The notes beneath the pieces are model-generated. The model did no database searches, was not told where the DNA came from, and was given only the letters and a program-made list of their open reading frames with translations. This document shows, piece after piece, positions 8,492 to 17,325 of a stretch of DNA of 64,000 nucleotides. The first letter of the stretch is position 1. Each line of letters starts with the position of its first letter. The translations under genes were made by a program, and so were the position numbers. The stretch is taken from the NCBI RefSeq assembly GCF_003957745.1, contig NZ_CP020373.1:2542001-2606000 (forward strand), written 5' to 3'. Source of the DNA: Shewanella khirikhana. GTDB taxonomy: Bacteria > Pseudomonadota > Gammaproteobacteria > Enterobacterales > Shewanellaceae.

Positions 8492-9541
8492 TTAGCCAGC
8501 GTTTTGCCGCCGTCCTGCGCGCAGGATCTGCTTTTCGATGGCATCCCAATCCAGACGCTCACGGCTGATAAACTCGATTCGCGAGTCCAGCGCATCATCA
8601 AGCTCTGCCAGGTTCAGCTCTGTCTCCAGGCGGTTGATGGCCAATATGCCATCTGCGGTAATCATCACTGCTTTAAGCCGCAGGCTCGGGGTTGCCTCGC
8701 AGAGGGACATAAGTGCATCGAAGTCAAAACACCAATCGGCCGCAAAGCACCAGCCACAGGCATACAGCCCTTCGCCCTGATGGGGCTTGCGTACAAAGCC
8801 CTGCGGATTAAAGTCCATGGGGGAATCATCAAGCTGGACATCAAACAGGCTCACGGCAGGCCTGCTGAAGGCCAGCCCGGCAGCTTGAAACCGGCTCTTT
8901 TGGGCGCTTTTCGCGCGCAGTAGGGCGCCCGAAGGCCTATCAAGCATCTCAAGCAAAGATGCTGCAACGGGCTGCTCACGGGAAAACGCCATCATGCTCG
9001 CATCCGGGTTGATGGCACTCAAATACTCAGCCAGCGAGCGCAGCGGCGCTTCGGCGTAGCAATCGGCTTTACTTGCCAGCACCATATCGGCCATCGCCAT
9101 TTGCTGGTTAAACAGAGCATGCTCTGTGTATCTATTGTCGGCCAGATTGCGCGGGTCAACCAGACACACGCTGCTTTTGAGTTCAAGCACGCCGCGGTAT
9201 TCATCGCTTTGCAGGGTTTGCAAAATATTGGCAGGATGACCAAGCCCTGTGGGCTCAATCAACAATCTGTGGGGTTTGGCCTTTTTCAGCAGCCCGGCAA
9301 TAGCCACTTTGGTGGGCACACCCGCCGCACAGCACAGGCAGCCGCCCGGCACTTCGCGAATGGCCACGCCATCTGCCTCACCCAGCAGCGCCCCATCGAG
9401 GCCGATTTCACCAAACTCATTCACCAGCACGGCCCAGCGTTCATGCCTGGGCTTTTGAGCAAGCAAACATTTGATAAAGCTGGTTTTACCCGCGCCTAAA
9501 AAGCCGGTGATTATATTGACCGGAATATTGGCAAGCAGCAT
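8492..9541 (-). CDS. CobW/P47K family GTP-binding protein
   Basis: Member of the G3E P-loop GTPase family (CobW, YjiA, ZNG1), often metallochaperones for zinc or cobalt. Visible are the Walker A GFLGAGKTSF at about residues 11-20, the metal-binding CxCC motif (GGCLCC, near 67-72), the acidic ELKSSVCLVDPR segment and a CobW C-terminal domain. Length is 349 residues from the ATG at 9541. That start is preferred over 9571 because AGGGAGA lies just upstream and the protein then begins MLLANIPVNIITG, as in relatives. No zinc or cobalamin genes are adjacent, so the metal is not indicated. It sits between the MATE gene and an RNA helicase on the same strand. Confidence 0.88.
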   Translation of the reverse strand: MLLANIPVNIITGFLGAGKTSFIKCLLAQKPRHERWAVLVNEFGEIGLDGALLGEADGVAIREVPGGCLCCAAGVPTKVAIAGLLKKAKPHRLLIEPTGLGHPANILQTLQSDEYRGVLELKSSVCLVDPRNLADNRYTEHALFNQQMAMADMVLASKADCYAEAPLRSLAEYLSAINPDASMMAFSREQPVAASLLEMLDRPSGALLRAKSAQKSRFQAAGLAFSRPAVSLFDVQLDDSPMDFNPQGFVRKPHQGEGLYACGWCFAADWCFDFDALMSLCEATPSLRLKAVMITADGILAINRLETELNLAELDDALDSRIEFISRERLDWDAIEKQILRAGRRQNAG

Positions 9542-9615
9542 CTCAGGTCTCCCTGTACATCGAAACGCCAAAACGGCAAGTGTACCTCAGCAAGCCTGAA
9601 GGCGACACGTGCGGA

Positions 9616-11037
9616 TTATTTCTGCCAACCGCTCCGGCCACTGTTGCTCCTGCCCTTCTCTGAGCTTCGTGCCGGGCGCTGATCTTTGCCAGGTCTGTCG
9701 CTGCTTCGCTGCCTGGACTTCCCCGGGCCCTGGGGGGCTTTTCGTGTAGATGGCCGCGCCGATGTATTTGCTGATTTGGAATTTCGGCCCTGCTGATTGC
9801 CGCTTTGTTGATTGCCGCCCAGCTGATTGCGATAACGCTCCGGCAGCGGATCTTTAGGGCCGTAGCCTGCGGGCGTCACCGCTTCGGGCAAGCCCGGGCA
9901 TACCGCAGCCAATTGGGCCAGCCCGGCTTTATCGTCCCGCTCCAGCACCACAATGGCGTGACCTGCGTGTCCGGCGCGGGCACTGCGCCCCAGTCGGTGC
10001 AGTAAATCTTCTTCACTGTGGGGCATCCCAAGGCTTATCACCACCGGCAGCCTGGCAATATCCAGCCCTCGTGCTGCCACATCGGTGGCCACCAGCAAAC
10101 GCACGGCACTGCGCTTGAACTCATCCAGCCCGCGACGGCGGGCGCCCTGGGTTTTATCGCCATGGAAGGCTTCGGCGCGAAGGCCATCGAGCTTAAGCTC
10201 CCGCACCAGGTTGTTGGCGCTGTCCTTGGTGCCAACAAACACCAGGGTTTGCCCGTAATTACGCTTGCCCACCAGCTCCGCCAGCCACTCGGCCCAGCGG
10301 CGCCTGTCTAGGTGAAACAGCTCGACTGACAGCTGCTCTGGGGTGGTGCCTGTGCCTGCGGTTTCCACGGTTACGGGCTCGCGCAGCCAGCGCTTGGCCA
10401 GTGCGCGCTCACGCTCGCCAAAGCTTGCAGAAAAAAGCGCCGATTGATGAGCGCCAAGGCGGGTGCGGATTTTATCGATAGCCGGGGCAAAGCCCATATC
10501 CAGCATGCGGTCGGCCTCATCGAGCACCAGATAGCGCACCGCATCGAGGGAAAGGCCAAAATGACAAATCAGATCCCACAGTCTGCCCGGCGTTGCCACC
10601 AGCACGTCCACGCCCTCAGCGAGGGCGCGGGTCTGGGCACGAATATTCACCCCGCCATACACCGCGAGCGCCACCAATTCGCTGTCGCCGGCATAACGAT
10701 TGACACTGACCGCCACCTGCTCGGCAAGCTCGCGGGTAGGCACCAACACCAGGGCCCGCAGCCTTGCGGCCGCCCTTGAGGCATACAGCGCGTCCAATTG
10801 CAGCCGCTGTGCCGACTGAGACTCGACCGGCGCCAGAGGGTGCCTTAGCAGCTGCTCAAGGATCGGCAAGGCAAAGGCCGCCGTCTTCCCACTGCCGGTC
10901 TCGGCGATGGCCAGCACGTCGGCGCCCTTCAGCATGGCAGCGATGGCCTGGGTCTGAATGTCGGTGGGCGTCTGATAACCCAGGCGGCTGACCGTCTCGG
11001 TGAGTGCCGGGCTTAGCCCGAGGGATGAAAAAGTCAT
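9616..11037 (-). CDS. DEAD-box ATP-dependent RNA helicase, RhlE-like
   Basis: RNA helicase of 473 residues. The motifs are in order: Q-motif (TFSSLGLSPALTETVSRLGY), Walker A AETGSGKT (about residues 44-51), PTREL, TPGR, DEAD (near 172), SAS, then the helicase C motifs VATDVAARGLDIA and HRLGRSARAG. A basic, disordered tail rich in Arg, Lys, Ser, Gln and Gly (last 75 residues or so) fits RhlE-type proteins acting on ribosomal or cold-stress RNA. Motif VI reads SARAG where TGRAG is usual. The start was placed at ATG 11037, where the Q-motif begins; upstream codons to 11112 do not look like protein. It appears to be a single-gene unit. Confidence 0.88.
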   Translation of the reverse strand: MTFSSLGLSPALTETVSRLGYQTPTDIQTQAIAAMLKGADVLAIAETGSGKTAAFALPILEQLLRHPLAPVESQSAQRLQLDALYASRAAARLRALVLVPTRELAEQVAVSVNRYAGDSELVALAVYGGVNIRAQTRALAEGVDVLVATPGRLWDLICHFGLSLDAVRYLVLDEADRMLDMGFAPAIDKIRTRLGAHQSALFSASFGERERALAKRWLREPVTVETAGTGTTPEQLSVELFHLDRRRWAEWLAELVGKRNYGQTLVFVGTKDSANNLVRELKLDGLRAEAFHGDKTQGARRRGLDEFKRSAVRLLVATDVAARGLDIARLPVVISLGMPHSEEDLLHRLGRSARAGHAGHAIVVLERDDKAGLAQLAAVCPGLPEAVTPAGYGPKDPLPERYRNQLGGNQQSGNQQGRNSKSANTSARPSTRKAPQGPGKSRQRSSDRPGKDQRPARSSEKGRSNSGRSGWQK

Positions 11038-11152
11038 GGCGTGTTCGCAGCTGTTGGGGTGAAGAAACCGAGGCGGCAGTATAGTCCCCCGGGACGAAAT
11101 GGCAATCGGCAACTGCGGCAGATAAATCCACCTTGCTCAGGCTGCGCCCTGT

Positions 11153-14100
11153 TTACTGTTGCAGGCTGGGTGCAGTGGCTTCCTTCACAGGCGCTGCCAG
11201 ATAGCGCGCTTCAAACTCCTGTGCCGTTACGGGTTTGGAATACAGGTAGCCCTGGCCGTAATCGCATCCCATGGCCAGCAGAATGTCGCGCTGGGCGGCG
11301 GTTTCCACCCCTTCGGCAATCACCTTCATGCCCAGCTTATGGGCCATCACGATAATGGCTTCACACAGGGTGCGGTCGCTGGAGTCCTCCTCCAGATTGC
11401 GGGTAAAGGACTGATCGATTTTAAGATAATCGATATCGAACTTTTTAAGATACGCCAGAGACGAGTATCCGGTACCAAAGTCATCCAGGGACACCTGAAT
11501 GCCCGCATCGCGGTAAGCCAGCAGTTTTTCCGATACCCCGGATGAGGCATCCAGCAGCAGCCCTTCGGTGATTTCGATGCAAATGCCGCCCTGGGTAAGT
11601 TCCAGCTCTTTGAGCAGTTCCACCCAGCGCTCGAAGTTTTCCCCTTCATCGCGAAACTGCACCGGCGATTTGTTGACGCTGAGCTGAATGGGTTGACCAA
11701 ACTTGCGCTGCCAGTCCCGGCTCTGACGGGCGGCATTTTCAAACACCCAGGTGCCGATTTCCAGGATAAGCCCGGTATCTTCGGCCACAGGAATAAATTC
11801 CGCCGGCGACACAAAGCCGCGCTCCTCATGTTGCCAGCGCAGCAAGGCCTCTGCCTTGTGCACCGCCCCGCTGGACATCTGCACTATCGGCTGGAAATAC
11901 AGGGTAAATTGCTGCTGCTCAACCGCCAGACGCAGATCCTGAATAAGCCGCATCCGATAACGGGCGTATTCCTGCATGGAAGGCGTGAAGTAATTGAAGC
12001 GGTTGCGGCCTTGCTCCTTGGCCGCGTACATGGCCTGATCGGCGTGTTTGAGCAGCGCCTCACGGCTGTTGGCATCGTCCGGAAACAGGGTAATACCGAT
12101 ACTGACGCTGATGTAAGCGGTGTCCTGCCCAAGCAGATAAGGCTCGGCCACCGCTTTTAAGATTTTGCTGGCCACCCGCTCCACACCCTGTGGGTCGTGG
12201 ATATCGCGGATTATCACAGTGAACTCATCGCCGCCGAGGCGCGCCACCACATCCGACTCGCGTACACAGCCGCGGATCCGCTCGGCGCACTCCACCAGCA
12301 GTTTGTCACCCATATCGTGGCCCAGGGTGTCGTTCACCTCTTTAAAGAAATCCAAATCGAGGAACAGCAACGCAAAGTGACTGTGCTGCCGCTCCGACAG
12401 GGCAATTTCTTTATCCAGATAATCCAGCAACATGCGCCGGTTTGGCAGGCCGGTGAGAGGGTCATAGTTGGCCTGTTGCCAAATCAGCTGCTCCTGCGCC
12501 TTTTTCTCGGTGATATCCGAGAACAGCGCCACCCGGCGATAAGGGCGATTGTAGCTGTCGTAAATGGTATTCACGGTCAGCCAAATCAGGTATTCCTCGC
12601 CATTTTTGTGCTTTTGCCACATCTCCCCCTGCCAGCGGCCAGAGGTTTGCACTTCGCGGTTAAGCTGATCGTAAAAGTGCTCAGGGTTACGGGGATAATT
12701 AAGCAGGCTGATATGGCGCCCCAGTACCTCATCTTCGCTGTAGCCGGTGATGTCGGTAAAAGCGGCGTTGATGGTGATGATATTGCCCTTATCATCCATC
12801 ACGCTCATGGCTTCACTGGAGTTGTTGTACACAGATGCCGCCAGCTCCAATTGCTCCTGGCTGCGACGGGCATCTGTGATATCCACGTGGATACCGCACA
12901 TCCTCAGCGCCTTGCCGTCGACATCTCTGTGCATCACCCGGCCTGTGTCCCGCACCCAGATCACCTGTCCGTCTTTGCGGCGAATACGGTATTCGAGGTT
13001 ATGGTTCTGGCTGTGGCCGTTAAGGTGTAAATCGAGTGAGCGCAGCAGTTTAAGGCGGTCATCCGGGTGCACCGCATCGACCCAAATGCGGTTGTTATCT
13101 ATCATTTCAGCCATGGATACGCCAAGCATCTGGGCGCAGCGCTCGTTGCGCACCACTATGTCGGACTTAAGATCCCAGTCCCAAAAGCCCAAATCGCCGG
13201 AGGCCAGCACCAACGCAAGCTGCTCGCGACTGGCCCGCACCCGCATTTCCGACAGGGTCTGATCGCTGATATCCATAAAGCCGGCTATCACCAATTGCAC
13301 CTTGCCGCCGCTGCGCTTGCAGGCCACCGTCATATGGGTGTGCACCACGCTGCCGTCTTTGGCGTAGAAACGTTTATTGATTTCGTACTGGTCGATACTG
13401 CCCGCCAGCATACGGTGGAACTGCTCCAAGTCCTTGGCCAAATCATCCTCGTGGGACATTTGCTCCCAACTGAGGCCAAGCAGCTCTTTTTCGGTGTATT
13501 TCAGCATCTGGCACAGGCGTGGATTCACCTTAATCCAGCGCTTGTCCACCGAGGTGATGGCAATGCCGATATTGCCGACGTTGAACTGGGAACGAAACAG
13601 GAAGTCATCCTGTAATTTGATTTTCTCATCGCGCTCGATTTCGATGCGCCGCGCCAGCAATCTGGCCAGCAGCATGGTCGCCAGCGGGCAAACCAGCAGC
13701 ACAGGCAGTGAGATGGCCGACAGCAGATCCCAGGCCACACCGAGGGGCATGATAAACATGCTGCCAAGCACACACAGATGCACCAGCACACCCAGCACCA
13801 GCAGTTGTAACAGGGGGATATGAGCGAGGTTGTCTTTCCAGCGCAGGCGCCACAACAGACCTAGACCTGCGCTGAAAACAATACCGGCAATGCCGGCAAA
13901 CATTGCCTGACCGCCAATGCTGACCCGAAATGCAGCGGTCATGGCGGCGGCAATAATGGTTGGTACGCCGCCAAAATACAGGCCACTGACACTGAGCAGC
14001 ACCGCGCGGGTATCGAAATAAATGCCTTCGGCGAACTCATAGGGGGTCGACATAATGGTCATGCCAATACCGCCGATGACCACACCAAGCAGCACTCGCC

Positions 14101-14212
14101 ACAGCCCAAGCAGTCTTTGCTGCTTCAGCCATGGTATGGCATCGTAGATAAACACCAGCGCCAGCAATAGCGCGGCGTTTTCCACCAGCGGGAACAGAAT
14201 ACCCTGATCCAT
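11153..14212 (-). CDS. Membrane PAS-GGDEF-EAL cyclic-di-GMP signalling protein
   Basis: Large regulator of 1019 residues. The N-terminus (about 1-190) is a LytS/YhcK-type 5-transmembrane sensor. Three PAS domains follow, roughly at 205-330, 335-455 and 460-580. Next come a GGDEF diguanylate cyclase domain with intact GGDEF near 658 and an RESD product-inhibition site five residues before it, and an EAL phosphodiesterase domain with intact EALLRW near 787, DDFGTGYSS and KIDQSF motifs. Both catalytic signatures look complete, so it could make or break c-di-GMP depending on the signal. It follows glgA by 122 bases on the same strand; co-transcription with the glycogen genes is possible but not shown. 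Confidence 0.92.
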   Translation of the reverse strand: MDQGILFPLVENAALLLALVFIYDAIPWLKQQRLLGLWRVLLGVVIGGIGMTIMSTPYEFAEGIYFDTRAVLLSVSGLYFGGVPTIIAAAMTAAFRVSIGGQAMFAGIAGIVFSAGLGLLWRLRWKDNLAHIPLLQLLVLGVLVHLCVLGSMFIMPLGVAWDLLSAISLPVLLVCPLATMLLARLLARRIEIERDEKIKLQDDFLFRSQFNVGNIGIAITSVDKRWIKVNPRLCQMLKYTEKELLGLSWEQMSHEDDLAKDLEQFHRMLAGSIDQYEINKRFYAKDGSVVHTHMTVACKRSGGKVQLVIAGFMDISDQTLSEMRVRASREQLALVLASGDLGFWDWDLKSDIVVRNERCAQMLGVSMAEMIDNNRIWVDAVHPDDRLKLLRSLDLHLNGHSQNHNLEYRIRRKDGQVIWVRDTGRVMHRDVDGKALRMCGIHVDITDARRSQEQLELAASVYNNSSEAMSVMDDKGNIITINAAFTDITGYSEDEVLGRHISLLNYPRNPEHFYDQLNREVQTSGRWQGEMWQKHKNGEEYLIWLTVNTIYDSYNRPYRRVALFSDITEKKAQEQLIWQQANYDPLTGLPNRRMLLDYLDKEIALSERQHSHFALLFLDLDFFKEVNDTLGHDMGDKLLVECAERIRGCVRESDVVARLGGDEFTVIIRDIHDPQGVERVASKILKAVAEPYLLGQDTAYISVSIGITLFPDDANSREALLKHADQAMYAAKEQGRNRFNYFTPSMQEYARYRMRLIQDLRLAVEQQQFTLYFQPIVQMSSGAVHKAEALLRWQHEERGFVSPAEFIPVAEDTGLILEIGTWVFENAARQSRDWQRKFGQPIQLSVNKSPVQFRDEGENFERWVELLKELELTQGGICIEITEGLLLDASSGVSEKLLAYRDAGIQVSLDDFGTGYSSLAYLKKFDIDYLKIDQSFTRNLEEDSSDRTLCEAIIVMAHKLGMKVIAEGVETAAQRDILLAMGCDYGQGYLYSKPVTAQEFEARYLAAPVKEATAPSLQQ

Positions 14213-14334
14213 TGTCTGCCTGAATTCCCCCGGATAACCGGCCTGGACCGGTAAAGTCTTGCACTTCCCTTATCATGCCCCGATGGCATGGGGAAAGAAA
14301 AGTCTTAATCTTTCCAGAATTGTAGCAGAGGGTA

Positions 14335-16032
14335 TCAGACGTAAGTATGCAATGGCCGGTACAGGCGCTCACGATAATCGGCTGCGGCGGCATCCCAACT
14401 GAAGCGGCTGTCACGGGCACCATCCACCACCCGTTGCCAGTCAGCACTGCCGTATTGCTCCAGCAGCGCAGCGAATGTCTCAAGCAGCCTTGCCGCCTGC
14501 ACCTGCGGCGTCTGCCCATCGAAGCGCCAGCCGTTCTCGCCATGCTTTACTGTGTCCACCAAACCACCGACGCTGGACACCAGACAGGGCTGACCTTCAC
14601 GCATCGCCAGCATCTGACTGATGCCACAGGGCTCAAAGCTGCTTGGCATTAAAAACAGCGACCCGGCCCGGTAAAGCGCCGCCGACAGTTCTAAGTCAAA
14701 GTGATTGATAAAAATGAAATTATCATTCCTTGCTGAGATAGCCTGAAACTCTCTGGCTATGGATACATCGCCGCTGCCAAGCAGGATAAAACGCGCCCGC
14801 TCATCGAAGTGACGAAGGCTGTCCAGCAGAGATTCCAGCACGCTTTTGCCATGCAAATGTAAGCGCAGCAGCCCTACCTTCTGCTCGGTCAGCCTGCCAA
14901 CCGAGGTCAGCAAAAATGGCTGCTGGCTTTTATCTGCGCACTTATCTAATTGATTATCTGCGAACTGATCTGGGCGCTTATTTGAAAGCCAAGCAAGCTG
15001 CATTTCCTGCAGCCGGATCCCAGCCAGAAAATCTACCGCCATGACAGGCCCCGCGCTGGCTTGTGCGCTGCCTTGTGCTCTGCCAAGGGCGGCGAGGATG
15101 GCAGCCACAACTGCATCAGGTTCGGTGCACCCGGCAGCAGGCAGCTGGGGATATTCACAGCCATTTAAAATCCCGACCAAACGCCCCTCATCACTCAGGC
15201 GCTGCAAGTCGCCCTCAAGCCCCTCACCGCCAACAAAACCCGTTACCGGATCTGAGGGTTGGAGTACCTCGGAGCAATAGTGAGGCGATACCAGATGCAG
15301 CATATCGGCCGAATTGATAGCCGCGCGCAGTGGATTAAAGCAGTGACCAAAGCGCGGGTCCCGCCCCCAGGCCGGCGCCGAGTGTTGCCCCAGGCCAAGC
15401 CAGGGATACCAGGCGGCAAGGGAGGAGGATTCCTGCTCGAGCGGACGGGTGCCCTGCAGCGCCAGGTTATGGATACTGAGCACCAAGGGCGTGGCCTTAA
15501 GCGACTGATACTTGCTATCGACTGCCCTAAGCAGCGCAAAAAAGCCCTGATGCCAGTCGTGCAGATGCAGCCGCTGCGGCAAAGGGATAAGCCCAAGGGT
15601 GAGCGCTTCGGCCACAGCTAACCCAAACAGCGCAAAGCGGTCGGCATCATCGGCAAAGGGGCGACCATCGGCGCTGGTGACATAGAGTCTGCCGGGGGAA
15701 GAGCGCCACAAAGGATGTTCAAGCAAATAAAGAGTTGCACCTGTGTCAGCATCAAGATGCTGATAAAGCGCAATTTCTTCCATGCCATGGCGAAATGGCA
15801 CCGCAAATCTGCACAGCTCGCCAAGCCCCAAAGACTGGGTCAGAAAGCCATAGCCTGGCATCACCACATTCACGGTTACGCCAATGGATGCCAGCGCCGG
15901 TACTATCCCGGCAATCACATCGGCCATGCCGCCCACCTTGGCGCCTTTAAGGGCGCCATGCTCGGCAGCCAGCATCAATACCGACAGCGGCTCAGCCTGC
16001 TGCAACGCTCCGCCTTGTTCCCACTGCACCAT
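14335..16032 (-). CDS. glgA: Glycogen synthase GlgA
   Basis: GT5 glycogen synthase that extends alpha-1,4-glucan chains from ADP-glucose. The protein is about 565 residues from the ATG at 16032, one base after the glgC stop; a TTG at 16041 would overlap glgC. The N-terminal ADP-glucose site reads KVGGMADV (usually KTGGLADV). The C-terminal Rossmann domain has TSVGRLTEQKVGLLRL, a PSSFEPCGISQMLAMREG acceptor loop with the conserved Glu, and GGLVDTV. A variable stretch around residues 295-350 looks like an insertion compared with compact GlgA proteins. It is the last gene of the glycogen operon. Confidence 0.9.
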   Translation of the reverse strand: MVQWEQGGALQQAEPLSVLMLAAEHGALKGAKVGGMADVIAGIVPALASIGVTVNVVMPGYGFLTQSLGLGELCRFAVPFRHGMEEIALYQHLDADTGATLYLLEHPLWRSSPGRLYVTSADGRPFADDADRFALFGLAVAEALTLGLIPLPQRLHLHDWHQGFFALLRAVDSKYQSLKATPLVLSIHNLALQGTRPLEQESSSLAAWYPWLGLGQHSAPAWGRDPRFGHCFNPLRAAINSADMLHLVSPHYCSEVLQPSDPVTGFVGGEGLEGDLQRLSDEGRLVGILNGCEYPQLPAAGCTEPDAVVAAILAALGRAQGSAQASAGPVMAVDFLAGIRLQEMQLAWLSNKRPDQFADNQLDKCADKSQQPFLLTSVGRLTEQKVGLLRLHLHGKSVLESLLDSLRHFDERARFILLGSGDVSIAREFQAISARNDNFIFINHFDLELSAALYRAGSLFLMPSSFEPCGISQMLAMREGQPCLVSSVGGLVDTVKHGENGWRFDGQTPQVQAARLLETFAALLEQYGSADWQRVVDGARDSRFSWDAAAADYRERLYRPLHTYV

Positions 16033-16033
16033 C

Positions 16034-17302
16034 TTATTCAAACCCCACCGGCAGCCCCAGCATCTCGCGGGTAATAAGCACCACGCCTTTGTCGGTTACC
16101 CTGAAGCCACGGGCCCTGTCGTGGTCATGGTTATAACCAATCACCATGCCTTCCGGAATAACGCAGCCCCGATCGATAATGGCATTTTTAATGCGGCAGT
16201 TTCTAAGCACCACCACATCGGGCAAAATCACCGCCCCTTCCACCTCTGAGTATGAGCACACCCGCACCTCGTTAAAGAGCACGCTGCGTTTAACCTTGGC
16301 GCCGGAAATAATGCAGCCGCCGGAGACAATGGAGTCCACCGCCATGCCGCGGCGCTCGTCATCGTCAAACACAAACTTGGCAGGGGGCAGTTGCTCCTGA
16401 TAAGTCCAGATAGGCCACTTGGCGTCATACAGGTTCAGCTGCGGCTCCGGCGACAACAGCTCCATGTTGGCCTGCCAGAACATGTCCAGGGTGCCCACAT
16501 CGCGCCAGTAATCCTGACCAACGCCGAGGCCACTCTTGAAGTTATAGGCAAATACCCTGTGCTCGCTGATGATGGATGGAATGATGTCTTTGCCAAAGTC
16601 GCGGTCTGAGTCGGCGTTTTCGGCATCTTTCTTCAGCTGCTCAAACAAAAACTCAGTGTTGAACACATAGTTGCCCATGGAGGCAAGGCAGCGTTCAGGG
16701 TCGTGGGGTAATGACTTGGGCTCAGTGGGTTTTTCTTCAAAACCGATAACCTGCATCTCATCGCTCACTTCCATTACCCCAAAAGCACCCGCCGCTTCCG
16801 CCACACTGACTTCCTGACAGCACACCGTCATGTCGGCGCCGGACTGGGCATGAGCCGCCAGCATCCCGGCGTAGTCCATGCGATACACATGGTCGCCCGA
16901 GAGGATCATCACGTACTTGGGCAGCTCGTGGCGGATGATATCGATATTCTGAAACACCGCATCGGCCGTGCCCTGATACCAGCTTTGCGAATAGCGCTGG
17001 GAGGCGGGCAGAATCTCCACCGACTCGCCCAGCTCACGCTTGAAATGGCCCCAGCCACGCATCACGTGGCGAATAAGCGAATGGGACTGATACTGGGTGA
17101 CCACCCCAATGCGGCGAATGCCCGAATTCACGCAATTGGACAGGGGGAAGTCAATCACCCGGAACTTGCCACCGAAATAGAGCGCCGGTTTGGCGCGCCA
17201 ATCGGTCAGTTCATACAGGCGTGAACCCCGGCCACCGGCGAGGATCAGCGCATAGGTTTCCCGGGTCAGGTTACTGATGTAGCGTGGGCTGTGATTGGGC
17301 AT
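16034..17302 (-). CDS. glgC: Glucose-1-phosphate adenylyltransferase GlgC
   Basis: Makes ADP-glucose from glucose-1-phosphate and ATP, the committed step of bacterial glycogen synthesis. The 422-residue protein has the nucleotidyltransferase signature LAGGRGSRLYELTDWRAKPALYFGGKFRVIDFPLSN (residues about 20-55), the catalytic YRMDY segment near 120, the glucose-1-phosphate site FEEKP, and a left-handed beta-helix C-terminus. Length and order match GlgC of enteric bacteria, so allosteric control by glycolytic intermediates is likely (family knowledge). AAGGAG sits four bases before the ATG. It lies 23 bases after glgP, and glgA follows one base after the stop. Confidence 0.95.
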   Translation of the reverse strand: MPNHSPRYISNLTRETYALILAGGRGSRLYELTDWRAKPALYFGGKFRVIDFPLSNCVNSGIRRIGVVTQYQSHSLIRHVMRGWGHFKRELGESVEILPASQRYSQSWYQGTADAVFQNIDIIRHELPKYVMILSGDHVYRMDYAGMLAAHAQSGADMTVCCQEVSVAEAAGAFGVMEVSDEMQVIGFEEKPTEPKSLPHDPERCLASMGNYVFNTEFLFEQLKKDAENADSDRDFGKDIIPSIISEHRVFAYNFKSGLGVGQDYWRDVGTLDMFWQANMELLSPEPQLNLYDAKWPIWTYQEQLPPAKFVFDDDERRGMAVDSIVSGGCIISGAKVKRSVLFNEVRVCSYSEVEGAVILPDVVVLRNCRIKNAIIDRGCVIPEGMVIGYNHDHDRARGFRVTDKGVVLITREMLGLPVGFE

Positions 17303-17325
17303 AAAAGGCTCCTTGATTCAGGTTG

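Noticed and set aside
12197..13030. 277-codon plus-strand frame inside the GGDEF-EAL gene
   Set aside because: Antisense shadow; the minus-strand domains are intact across this stretch.
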